From assembly GCA_023935145.1 (NCBI GenBank), contig CM043702.1, positions 101,442,588 to 101,506,587 on the forward strand: DNA of 64,000 bases. The letters are read 5' to 3'. This DNA comes from Bretschneidera sinensis. Lineage: Eukaryota > Streptophyta > Magnoliopsida > Brassicales > Akaniaceae. This document shows, piece after piece, positions 21,211 to 31,484 of this stretch (the stretch's first letter is position 1; the number at the start of each line of letters is the position of its first letter). The notes under the pieces are model-generated. The model ran no database searches, was not told the DNA's origin, and was given only the letters and a program-made list of their open reading frames with translations. Made by a program: the position numbers and the translations under genes.

Positions 21211-23040
21211 TTGGGCGTAATCAAATTTTGGCGCCGTTGCCGGGGAAACACGCTTAAGTACAAGGAAGCTTGTCAACTTAAACCGAGAGATTCGCGAGGC
21301 AGATTCATTAGAGGACCCGAATTAGAGTCACCCTCTCCTTCCACGTCTGTTAGTGAAACCTTGCCTAGATCATACCATAGTGCACCCCCATCCGAGAATT
21401 TAGAGGATTTTGATAACATGGCCGACAATCACAATGAAAATGTTGCTAGGACACTTAAAGACTATTTGCACCCTAGCCGAACGGCCACACCCTCTTGTAT
21501 CATGTTCCCCCCTAATGCCCCACAAGCTGAGTTTAAGCCAGGCATGATACAATTGCTACCAACTTTCCATGGGTTTGAGAATGAAAGCCCCTACATCCAC
21601 ATTAGGGAATTCGAGGAAGTAGTAGCAACCTTCCAAAATAGGGCTGATATGGTGGACATTGTCAGACTCCGGTTTTTCCCTTTTTCACTTAAGGAAAAAG
21701 CCAAGACTTGGTTGTACTCATTAAGGCCTAGGTCTATTGGTAGTTGGGATGAGATGACCTGAGTTTTCTTCCAAAAACACTTCCCAACCCATAAGACCAA
21801 CAACCTTAAGAGACAAATCTCAAACTTTGCACAAAAAGAGAGTGAAACCTTATATCAAGTTTGGGAACGTTTCAAGGACCTTTTAAATTCGTGTCCACAC
21901 CATGGGTATGAGAGCTGGCGGGTAGTTAGCTACTTCTATGATGGACTCCTAAGTAGGGAGAGGCAATTCATAGAAATGATGTGTAATGGGGATTTTCTTC
22001 AAAAAGATCCCGATCAAGCCATAGATTTCCTAGATGACCTATCAGAAAAAGCCCACACTTGGACAGGACCAAGTGCCATGGAAAGTACTAGGAGAAATCA
22101 ACCCGCTGGAATCTACCAACTTAAGGAAGAGGACAGCCTTAAAGCCCGTTTAGAGGCCCTAACTAAGGAAATTGAAGTCTTAAGAGCCAAAGATGCTAGA
22201 GCCCCCGAACCAGTTGCTAGGGTAGAGTCCCGTGAGCCTTGTTTCATGTGTAATGGGGTAGATCATGTGCCTAGGGATTGTCCAACCTATTTTGAGATGA
22301 AAGAAGAGTGTAATGCTTTAGGTATATCCTCTAGCAAACCATACTCACCCTATTCTAACACCTATAATCCCGGTTGGAAGAATCACCCAAATTTTAATTG
22401 GAGACCCGATACACAACCCCCAGCCCAAACTAGCACCCGTTGGAGATCCGATATACAACTTCATCCCCACTCTAGTACCCAATGGCAACCAGAAGCAACC
22501 TCATCTAATGCACCACAACAATCTTTACCTTTGGAAGATATGTTTAAGTCATTTCTGCAAGTACATGCCAAGAGTGTGGAAGAACAAGGCAAGATAAATC
22601 AACGGGTGCTAGAAGAGCAAAAAGGGATCAAAGATGAGCTAAAGGAGATAAAAAGTCAACTCACCAAGTTGACTAGTTTCTTGACAATTCAAGAGCAAGG
22701 TTGGTTCCCTTCGCAGCTGCAACAAAATCCAAGGGGACAACATATGGCACAAACCTCTGATCCGAAAAATCAAAATATTAAAGAGGTTAACGCCATAATC
22801 ACCCGCAGCGGTAAGAAAATTGATGGACCCACACTACCACCACACTTGATTCCTAATATTGTGAACAACAAGGATAAAGCGCCCAAGGAACAAGAGGCCC
22901 ATGATGATTATTCTCCACCGGTGCCTTTCCCTCAAGCTCTCCTTAAACCTAAGGAGAGAAATTTAGCACTAAAAGGCGAGATTCTTGAACAACTTCAGCA
23001 TGTTAAGATTAACCTCCCTCTTATTCATGTTATAAAATAG
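21211..23040 (+). pseudogene. Gag of the nested gypsy (one internal stop)
   Basis: A gag reading frame from about 21243 to 23040. The gag domain runs from MIQLLPTFHGFENESPYIH to the FPFSLKEKAKTWL segment. A TGA at 21760-21762 follows WDEMT, where a tryptophan is expected. The rest (FFQKHFPTHKTNNLKRQI, then CPHHGYESWRVV) continues in the same frame. An intact CX2CX4HX4C knuckle, CFMCNGVDHVPRDC, is encoded near 22240-22281. After residues rich in P/Q/W and a coiled-coil-like stretch (about 22575-22680) comes the gag-protease linker. A TAG at 23038-23040 separates it from the protease frame. Confidence 0.85.
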
Positions 23041-23920
23041 ATTCCCAATTATACTGAAGTCATCAAGGATCTATGCACACTCAAGAGGAGGCACAATGTT
23101 AAGACGACTGCATTCATAACGGAGCAAGCCAGTGCGGTAATTGATAGCACGACACCGCCCAAATATAAAGATCCGGGCTGTCCAACAGTGGCTTGCCAAA
23201 TTGGAAACAAATCTTGTGGCCAAGCATTGCTAGATTTGGGAGCTAGCGTGAACCTCATGCCATACTCCATGTACTTGCAACTCGGTTTAGGTGAGATTAA
23301 ACCAACCTCCGTGGTACTTCAACTAGCGGATAGATCGGTAAGAAAACCAAGAGGTATTGTAGAAGATATTTTGTTTCAAATTGATAATTTCTATTATCCT
23401 GTTGACTTCTTGGTTTTAGATACTGTTTCTATGGTAAATACAGAGTCCAAAATTCCTTTGATACTTGGAAGACCATTCCTTGCCACTGCTAATGCCCTCA
23501 TTAATTGTAGGAATGGCCTAATGACATTATCATTTGGAAATAGGACTTTAGAGGTAAATGTTTTCTGAATCTCAAAGCAGCTAATTGAAGAGGATGAGTG
23601 TTTTCAACACTTACATGATTGATAAGCTTAATTTAGAGGATGAGAACATTGAAGATAATTCTAACTCTTTGGAATTCCCTCCTAATAATTTAGAGTTCAA
23701 TGATTCTTCAATTTATCCTCATGCCGTTAACATTATTGATATTTGTGATAAGTCACAGGGATTTATTAAGAAATCTGGGAAACCATGCTTTGAGGAGTTG
23801 CTTGAGAGAAGTCACATGGATGCGGGAATCAAATACCCTACTGCTGATTGTAAATGGGCAACACCAAGAACACTTGAGCCATATGTGGTGGACTTTAAGT
23901 ATTCCTTGCCAAAAGATTAA
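23041..23920 (+). pseudogene. Protease and truncated pol start of the nested gypsy
   Basis: The retropepsin lies in 23188-23568: LLDLGASVNLMPYSMYLQLGL (D-L-G active site), VLQLADRSVRKPRG, and PLILGRPFLATANALINC at the end. 23585-23920 is a linker (acidic, Asn-rich) that should lead into RT, and its last codons (MDAGIKYPTADCKWATP) resemble the beginning of RT (LDAGIIYPISDSKWVS in Ath-X). It then goes straight into post-integrase spacer at about 23925. About 2.5-3 kb of pol (RT, RNase H, integrase) is therefore deleted. Confidence 0.8.
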
Positions 23921-25303
23921 CACTGAGGCCATTGAGTTTGGAGCCTCATTTTCAACACCACAATGAGGCCATCAATGAGAGTGGTGCATCGTCTGGCTGA
24001 AGATGTAAAACTTAGCGCTCATGGGAGGCACCCCAAAGCATATCCTTTTTATTTATTTTTTTTTCTTTTCTTTTCATAATTTTTTTTTTGTGTTTATTAT
24101 TTGTATTTTGCTGTTTTCCAGTTTTACTTTCGTGTTTCTTTTTCAGGGACAAATATACGAAGCAATTCAAATGGTGGTGCACAATTTTTAGCTTCTGTGC
24201 AGTTTTGGTAACAAAGGGAGTTTCTTTTCCTTTTTCTTTCACACTGAGGTCAATGCAATGTTTAGGTTGGGGGTGGAGGAAACACATTTCTTTCCTTTTT
24301 CCTTTGAACTACTTGGTGTCACTTTCCTACTTTTTGTTTGTTAGGATAATTTAAAAAAAAAAGTTTGTTTTTAGCATGCTTTGTGTTAGCCTTGGAGTTA
24401 TTCACATGTCAATGATATAGGCCATTTTTGAACCGTTTGAGCCTTTCAAACCTACCCTTGTGATATATATCACTAGTCACCTATTTGAGCCTTTTTCTTG
24501 AAAACGAAGTTGAGCCTGGTTTCTTTCAAAAACCCATTCACTTACCCTTATAAGCCTAAAGAGAATATTTTATCCTTACCTTTCTCTTAAAAAGAATTTA
24601 ACTATACACATGTTGTGAGAAGCACTTAAAATGAGTAAGGGTGGAAATATGAAAAAAATATCACTACAACAACCCAAGTACATTAAAGGAGATAAGTTGG
24701 GGGTTGTGGAAAAGAAAGAAATGAAAAAGGAGATGAATGGTCTTTTATGCCAAAATACAAAAGAAAAGAAAAACAAATGGTGATTTGTTGAGAAAACAAT
24801 CCTCGAAAAGAAAAAAAATAAAAAAAAAATGGTTGGAAGAGTTGGGTATTGAAGTAAGGTTATCCAATGCTTAAAGAGCTATGTTCAAAACTAAGAGATT
24901 AAGTTTTTTTACTTGTGAATTCTTCCCATTCTTTCTTAGCCTTTACCTTAACCGAACATTACAAGCTTATTAAAGACCTACTGATCCAATGTAATGTGAT
25001 TTTTCTACAATAGTGGAGAGTGGTTTGAAATGTAAGCTTATGGAGCTTGTTTTTGTGATTGATGTCACGCGATTTATTTTTTTTAGAGGCCAAGACTTGT
25101 ATTCATGAATATTGTGCATAAAATCATCCGGATGTTCAGATTAATGGATTGTGGTAAGACGGATCTTAAGAGTCAATAACGATTTTAAGATTGATGTTTG
25201 AATTATTTTTGGATTCGAGTGAAATTTAATGATTCTATATGCTATATGTTACACATTATTTTTTAGACAAAGATTTTTGAATCACTCTTGGTTAACACTA
25301 GCA
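23921..25303 (+). other. Non-coding 3' spacer of the nested gypsy
   Basis: No credible gene. At 24003-24045 it has the spacer motif ACTTAGCGCTCATGGGAGG, also present in the Ath-X tail (26808) and the Ath-Y tail (39967), followed by a T-rich tract and a purine-rich GTTGGGGGTGG block at about 24267. The remainder is AT-rich 3' untranslated sequence of an Athila-type element and ends at the right TSD. Confidence 0.7.
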
Positions 25304-26765
25304 CTTGCTACTTCAAGAGTTCGACATAGAGATTCGGGATAAGAAAGGTTCTGAAAATGTGGTGGCGGACCATTTGTCTAGATTGATTATGGATTTCACT
25401 GAGGCCGCCACTCCCATTTCTGAGACCTTTCCTGATGAGCAATTGATGCACATTTCTCACAATCCCGCACCATGGTTTGTTGATATAGTGAACTATCTTG
25501 TCACCGGTCAAATGCCTTTGCATTGGGGGCGACAAGATAAATCAAAGTTTTTAGCCATGGTAAAACATTTTTTCTGGGATGATCCTTACCTGTTCAAGTA
25601 TTGTCCCGATCAGATCATCAGAAGGTGTATTCCTGAGCATGACCAATCTAATGTCATCGCCTTCTGTCATGATCATGCTTGTGGAGGCCATTTTAGTGCT
25701 AAAAAGACTACTGCAAAGATTTTGCAGTGCGGATTCTATTGGCCTACCCTGTTCCGAGACTCTCACACTTACTATGTATCTTGTGAGCGTTGCCAAAAGC
25801 TAGGGAATATTTCTAGGAGGAATATGATGCCCCTCAACCCCATTCTGATTGTTGAGATTTTTGATGTGTGGGGCATTGATTTTATGGGACCTTTCCCAAA
25901 CTTCTTTGGCTATCTATACATTCTAGTTGTTGTGGACTATCTGTCCAAATGGGTGGAAGCAGTTGCATGCAAGACCAATGACTATAGAGTTGTGGTCCAA
26001 TTTTTGAAGAACAGTATCTTTGCTCGTTTTGGTACGCCTCGAGCAATTATAAGTGATGGAGGTAAGCATTTTTGCAACAGGATTTTTGAGCAGTTGATGA
26101 AGAAGTATTTCATCACACACAAAGTTGCCACCCCGTATCACCCACAGACGAGTGGACAAGTGGAAATTTCCAATCGCGAGATTAAGCACATTTTGGAGAA
26201 AACTGTGAACCCTAATAGAAAGGACTGGTCTCTGTGATTGACTGATGCACTGTGGGCATATCGAACAGCATTCAAGAAGCCAATTGGCATGTCTCCATAC
26301 CGTATTGTGTACAGAAAAGCCTGTCACCTTCCAGTCGAATTAGAGCATAGAGCCTATTGGTCTATCAAACAGCTGAACTTTAATCTTTTAAAGGCTGGAT
26401 CCCAAAGAAATCTCCAACTCAATGAATTAGAGGAGCTGCGAAATGATGCATATGAGTGTGCACGGTCATATAAAGCACAAATGAAGAAGACTCATGACCA
26501 AAACATTTTGAGAAGAGCTTTTGAGCCGGGTCAAAAAGTTCTTCTTTACAACTCACACTTGCATCTTTTCCCAGGCAAGCTCAAGTCTCGATGGACCGGC
26601 CCCTTTATTATTCGGTCAGTTTTTCCTCATGGGGCCATCGAGATTGAGGATCCAAAGAATGGTAACACTTTCAAGGTAAATGGGGAGAGGCTAAAACCAT
26701 TCTTGGAGTTGAGGAGTCTGGATATTGAGACGATATTGTTGATGGATCCTATTTACTCTGATTGA
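25304..26765 (+). pseudogene. Ath-X RNase H end and integrase
   Basis: Resumes at the nested-element boundary with [26 protein letters not shown], the RNase H C-terminus. The integrase zinc module follows (H...H...C...[15 protein letters not shown] ... [10 protein letters not shown], 25670-25800). The catalytic core has D in [10 protein letters not shown] (about 25875), D in [11 protein letters not shown] (26055), and E in [13 protein letters not shown] (26160). A TGA at 26235-26237 interrupts [16 protein letters not shown]. The C-terminal part ([14 protein letters not shown], then [15 protein letters not shown]) is intact and stops at 26763-26765. Confidence 0.87.
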
Positions 26766-26950
26766 GAGTCATCTACTAAGGAGAGTCTGGCTGAAGACTT
26801 TAAACTTAGCGCTCATGGGAGGCACCCCACAGCTTATCCTTTATGTTTATTTATTATTTTACACATTTATGATTAATGTTTGTTTCCAGTATTTTTTGTT
26901 TTTCAGGGACAATGCGTACTTCAGTTCAAGTTTGGGGGTATGCTACGAGC
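26766..26950 (+). other. 3' spacer of Ath-X, cut off
   Basis: Matches the start of the Ath-Y spacer (39928-40130): GGCTGAAGACTTTAAACTTA, GCTCATGGGAGGCACCCCAC, and TTTTTCAGGGACAATGCGTACTTCAG. The similarity stops at about 26950, where Copia RT begins; the open frame across this point (26880-27335) is a chance fusion. Confidence 0.78.
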
Positions 26951-27605
26951 CAAGGCTCTAGAAAGATATAGATTTCTCATAAATGATGATCTAGAGGTAT
27001 ACCTTATAGATGATAAGGAACATGTTAACTATGAAGAAGCAATATTAAACATTGATTCCAAGAAGTGGCTAGAAGTTATGAAAACTGAAATGCATTCCAA
27101 GTACTCCAACAGATTATGGACTTTAATCAATGCACTTCAATGTATAGTGCATATAGGTTTTAAATGGGTCTTTAAAAGAAAGAATATAGTAGATGGAAAG
27201 GTTGAGACCTATAATGCAAGGCTAGTAGCAACATGTTTCAAAGAAAGACAAGGAATTGACTTTGACAAAACCTTCTCTCTAGTGGCCATGCTTAAATCCA
27301 TTAGGAATTTCACTTGTTATAGTCGCATACAATAACTATTAGTTATGGCAGATGGATGTAGAGGCTGCATTCCTCAATGGAAACATAAAAGAGGATGTAT
27401 ACATAACAGAACTTAAGGGATTTACATCTAGTAGTAGTGACTACAAGGTATGCAAACTTCAAAGATCTATTCATGGATTGAAATAAGCTTCTTAAAGTTG
27501 GAAGATCTATTTTGATAAGATAATCAAATGGTGATGAACCATGTGTATATAAGAAGATCTGTGAGAACACTATGACATTCTTAGTGCTTTACATAGAAGA
27601 CATAC
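26950..27605 (+). pseudogene. Copia-Z RT, 5' part
   Basis: A Copia-type RT begins inside the pol linker: YLIDDKEHVNYEEAILNID, KKWLEVMKTEMHSKYSN, KWVFKRKNIVDGKVETYNA, ARLVATCFKERQGIDFDKTFS. A frameshift near 27335 leads to LWQMDVEAAFLNGNIKEDVY and SIHGLK with stops. It ends at the active-site motif LVLYIED (expected YVDD), where solo LTR-B is inserted. Integrase and gag of this element are absent to the left. Confidence 0.82.
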
Positions 27606-27698
27606 CGCAATACCTGTGCTCTTAAAGTAAGGATAAATAAGTAATTTGATAAATATGACATGGAATTAAAATAATATATATAATATTTATTATTGAAT

Positions 27699-27735
<37 letters not shown>

Positions 27736-30561
27736 CACATATGAGATTTGTAAAGAAATGATGGCCAGGGGCGGTGCCGAGTAATAAAACGGTTTTATCG
27801 TTTTGTTTTATTAATTCCTACCAAATCCTATTTGGTTTTCTTCTTTCTTCAATTCAAATTACTCTATTTCTTTAAATAGTTGGGGATTGAAAGAAAGGTT
27901 GAAAGAGTAAAATTTTGAAGAGCTTTACGGGAGAATTTTAAAGAGAGTCGAGGAAAGCTCTAAGAAAAACAAAAGGTAATAATGTGAATTTTGTTTTTGA
28001 AATTTAGCATACATAAAAATACAAGGAATTTGATGTAGAAATTTAAAGGTATGAATTACGAAAGAATAGAAGAATAAATTAGAAATTTTAATATAAATAT
28101 TATGTCAAGTTTTGACGATCAGTAATCGGGTGAAATTGCTTAAATGAGCAGGAAAGGCAAGGAGGTGATCCATAGGTAGCTTTAAGAGCTACGTGGTGAG
28201 TTAGATTTACTTTTAGTAATGGAGATAAATATGAAATATAAAGTGATGATATTTGAAATAATTATTAAACTATAATTGGATGATATATGAAAGTTGGTTG
28301 ATAGATATGATAGGAATAACTGATATGTTAAATATTTATTATATGAGAAGTAATATTATTGAAATAATAACTAGATTAAATATATAATGAAAGGATAAAT
28401 GAAATTCATGACAAGCTATGATTGATAATTTGATATGATTAATGAAGAGATAATTAAATGAATATGATAAAAATAAAAATATTGAGAAAGAGTTGGATAG
28501 CTAAATTGAATGTTTGAATGTATGCTTATTTTTATATTATTGCTCATGTGCGTATTTCATATTATTGTTCATATGCATATTCATGAAATGAAAAGAACCG
28601 AGAAAGCAGCCAGCCTAAATGAAATAAAAGAATTGTGACAGTCGGTATATGCTAGAAATAAAAGAACCGGGAAGGCAGCCGGTCTTAATGAAATAAAAGA
28701 ACCGTGACAGTCGGTATATGCTGAAAATAAAAGAATCGGGAAGGCAACCGGTCTAAATGAAATAAAAGAACCGTTATAGCTGGTGTATGCTGGAAATAAA
28801 AGAACCGAAAAGGTAGCCGGTCTAAATGAAATAAAAGAACCGTGATAGATATGCTGGAAATAAAATAACCGGGAAGGCAATCGGTCTAAATTAAATAAAA
28901 GAACCGTGATAGCCGGTATATGCTAGAAATAAAAGAACCGGGAAGGTAGCTGAACGAAATAAAAGAACCATGACAACTAGTGTATGATGGAAATAAAAGA
29001 ACCGGGAAGGCAGCCGGTCTTAATGAAATAAAAGAACTGTGACAGTCGTTATATGCTGGAAATAAAAGAATCGGGAAGGCAACCGGTCTAAATGAAATAA
29101 AAGAATCGTTATAGTTGGTGTATGCTGGAAATAAAAGAACCGAAAAGGTAGCCGGTCTAAATGAAATAAAAGAACCGTGATAGATATGCTGGAAATAAAA
29201 TAACCGGGAAGGTAATCGGTCTAAATTAAATAAAAGAACTGTGATAGCCTGTATATGCTAGAAATAAAAGAACCGGGAAGGTAGCTGAACGAAATAAAAG
29301 AACCATGAAAACTGGTGTATGATGGAAATAAAAGAACCGAAAAGGCAGCCAGTCTTAATGAAATAAAAGAACCATGACAGTCGGTATATGCTGGAAATAA
29401 AAGAATCGGGAAGGCAACCGGTCTAAATGAAATAAAAGAACCGTTATAGCTGGTGTATGCTGGAAATAAAAGAACCAAAAAGGTAGCCGGTCTAAATGAA
29501 ATAAAAGAACCGTGATAGATATGCTGGAAATAAAATAACTGGGAAGGCAATCGGTCTAAATTAAATAAAATAACCGTGATAGCCGGTATATGCTAGAAAT
29601 AAAAGAACCGAGAAGGTAGCTGAACGAAATAAAAGAACCATGACAACTGGTATATGATGGAAATAAAAGAACCGGGAAGGCAGCCGGTCTAAACTAAAAC
29701 ATGTTGACATATGGGAAGATGTTCCCAAATGATAATATCAAATGATCTGATAATTTAAATTCATGCATTGCATTTGTTTTAAATATTGATTATTATCGCT
29801 TGAGATACAAAAATGTTATTCTTGATTGTGAATTTATTGGTAGATGAATGAGTCTCACTAAGAGACAAATATGATGAGAAAGAAATATGAAAATATGATA
29901 TGATAAGAATTATCTGAGTGATTGATTATATGTTGTGAACCTCATAACAAGGTAATTATGAGGTTGAATTGATAGTCTCAAGATAATTAAATATATGAGA
30001 AGAAAGATTGATATAATTGTTGATTAACTTAAGAAGATATTGATAAATGATGAGGATTATGATATGAGTAGTGATAATAGAATGCTATTATCGAATTATA
30101 TGATATATATATATATATATATATGAATATTGGAAGACTATTTGAACAATTGAATTATAAGATGTGACTTTAATTATACAAATTGAATACTTCTAGTAAA
30201 TTTAATTCACTGAGTTTGTGAAGTTCACTCCTCATTGATAAATAATTTTAGGTAGCAGGCAGGACAGATAGATTGGTGAGCTGAGATACAGATTGAGTCA
30301 TTATATGTAAGTCATGTGGTCCACATCCTCAGACTAATGGAAAGAAAAAGAAATATATTTGTAAATATTCATGCATAATATATTGTATATAATGTTTCAG
30401 TTGGGATCTTAATAATATAACTCCCCTGTTGAGGGTTAAGTATTTATATATGTAGATAATTTCAGTTGGTATTTTTATATTGTAGCATATATGTGTTGTG
30501 CTGGGATTTCAAAAAGTGACAACACATCTTGGGGGTGGCCAAATCGGGATGGGTCATTACA
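27606..30561 (+). repeat. Solo Tekay LTR (LTR-B) with expanded internal array
   Basis: A 2956-bp lone LTR in plus orientation. Its start (CGCAATACC, family consensus TGTAATACC) aligns with the reverse complement of the LTR-C end through the ATAAATATGACAT block. Its end, GGGATGGGTCATTACA, is the family's 3' terminus. The TSD CATAC is present at 27601-27605 and 30562-30566. There is no internal region, so it is the product of LTR-LTR recombination or loss. Much of the extra length comes from the array at 28590-29695. Confidence 0.92.
28590..29695. repeat. Higher-order tandem repeat inside LTR-B (~335-bp unit, ~67-bp subunits)
   Basis: Subunits alternate a GAACCGGGAAGGCAGCCGGT-type block and a GAACCGTGACAGTCGGTATA-type block, joined by GAAATAAAA. 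Five slightly different subunits make a higher-order unit of about 335 bp: AAGAATCGGG begins at 28731, 29067 and 29401 (spacings 336 and 334). Two and a half to three higher-order copies are present. The ORFs on the minus strand here (28581-28880, 29221-29550) are by-products of the repeat. Confidence 0.9.
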
Positions 30562-31484
30562 CATACTACCCATTAGGAATGATGTAGGTATGTTACAGTC
30601 AGTCAAGGTTTAGTTCTCAAAGAACTTCTCCATGAAAGGATTTGGGTAAAACATAATATAATTTAGGGAATAAATCTATGAAGATAGATCTAGATGGATG
30701 CTAGACTTGTCCAAATCCACATACATGAACAAAATGCTAAAAATGTTTAGAAAGAAAAATTCTAAGGTGAGTCATGGAATTACCTCTCAAAAGAAATATC
30801 CCCAAAGACACCTAAGGATAGATAAAAGACATGAGTAGATTGGATCCATCATTTACTCCATGTTATTTACAAGGAATAACTTTATATATACTCTAAGTAT
30901 TATGAACAAATATTAGTCCAATCCAGGTGAGGGTCACTAGAAAGCTTGGAAGAACATTCTTAAAGTCTTAAGAAGAACTAAAGATTCATTCCTTATAAAC
31001 AGAAAGGAAGATTTGAAACTTAAAGCCTTCATAGACTCTAGTTTTAATTTGAAAAAAGTGATAATAATTCAATATATAGATAAGTGTTCACCTTAAATAG
31101 TGGAGTAGTGAGCTGGAAATGTTCGACTCAAGAGACCACTATGGATTCGACCATGGATGCCGATTACGTTATCGTATCTAAGGCTGGGAGGAAAGTTGTT
31201 TGGATAAAGAATTTAATCACTGAGGTTGGTATGATTTCTAACATTGCAAGTTCAGTATTATGATACTATGACAATAATGATGCTGTTGCGCAGGCGTGGG
31301 AACCAATGTCTCATTAGAAATCTAAACAATTCTTACCACAATTCCATTTGATTAAAGGAATCACGGGAACAAGTGATGTAAATATGAAAGAGTTTTATCA
31401 ATAAATAATATTGTGGATTCACTAACTAAAGCAATGGGTATGAGATACCTAGGCTATTGGGTTTAGTGCAAGTGGGAGATTTAT
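30562..31484 (+). pseudogene. Copia-Z RT 3' part and RNase H
   Basis: Continues the Copia RT directly after the solo LTR: DVGMLQSVK, then RSRWMLGLSKSTYMNKMLK in shifting frames, and many stops. RNase H remnants include VFTLNSGVVSWK and a STMDADYV motif in place of STTEAEYI (about 31085-31175), then VVWIKNLITEVG. The polypurine tract AAGTGGGAGATTTAT (31470-31484) precedes the 3' LTR. Confidence 0.78.

Larger units (their letters stand above)
19230..21218 (+). repeat. Mosaic 5' LTR of the nested gypsy
   Basis: TGATGAGAGTC... to about ...GGCGTAATCA. It is built from recognisable pieces. 19437-19605 resembles the first ~175 bp of the Copia-1 LTR (TTTGTCTAAGGTTTAGACAT, then GGTTGGA and CACACAAGTGTGTGCATC). 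19606-19820 matches the Ath-Y 3' LTR at 41412-41630 (GGAGTTTCACTAAA...TTGCCAG). 19840-20220 is GC-rich with two short tandem repeats. Its 3' boundary is set by the primer-binding site. Confidence 0.72.
19230..25303 (+). mobile_element. Nested gag-protease-only gypsy without 3' LTR
   Basis: Starts TGATGAGAGTC at 19230 and ends CACTAGCA at 25303, flanked on both sides by CTTGC (19225-19229 and 25304-25308). It interrupts Ath-X RNase H. It has a ~2-kb 5' LTR, an intact tRNA-Asp-type primer-binding site (21224-21242), gag, protease and a linker, then jumps to post-integrase spacer sequence. RT, RNase H and integrase are absent. No second copy of the LTR is seen before the right TSD. It is therefore a non-autonomous derivative with an abnormal 3' end. 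Confidence 0.75.
13686..26950 (+). mobile_element. Ath-X: Athila-like Ty3/gypsy, 3' end lost, interrupted by a second gypsy
   Basis: 5' LTR 13686-15040, primer-binding site 15046-15064, gag-protease, then RT and RNase H to 19229. Integrase resumes at 25309 after the nested element, and the tail past the pol stop ends at about 26950 in Copia-Z RT sequence. Domain order PR-RT-RH-INT is that of gypsy. The RT signature ATRKDHFPLPFIDQM is characteristic of the Athila branch. No 3' LTR follows; the join to Copia-Z at about 26950 lies in the spacer, shortly after a GTTTGGGGGTATGCT block also found at 40110 in Ath-Y. Confidence 0.85.

Noticed and set aside
24012..24776. Small lysine- or phenylalanine-rich ORFs in both strands
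   Set aside because: They come from poly-T and poly-A tracts of the nested gypsy's 3' spacer; no domain and no conservation with the other spacers.
26880..27335. A single 151-codon frame joining gypsy spacer and Copia RT, a possible fusion protein
   Set aside because: The first ~25 codons are non-coding Ath-X spacer (the same sequence at 40100 is non-coding); only the Copia part is real.
28581..29550. Minus-strand ORFs with repeated FISFRPA(T/A)F(P/S)VLLF units, like a repeat protein
   Set aside because: The pattern follows from the ~67-bp DNA repeat; frames break between higher-order copies and no start or domain fits.
28581..29695. Regular repeats with ~30-bp spacers, looking like a CRISPR array
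   Set aside because: The repeat units are themselves imperfect, there are no unique spacers, the array lies within a plant retrotransposon LTR, and no cas genes exist. It is a higher-order tandem repeat.
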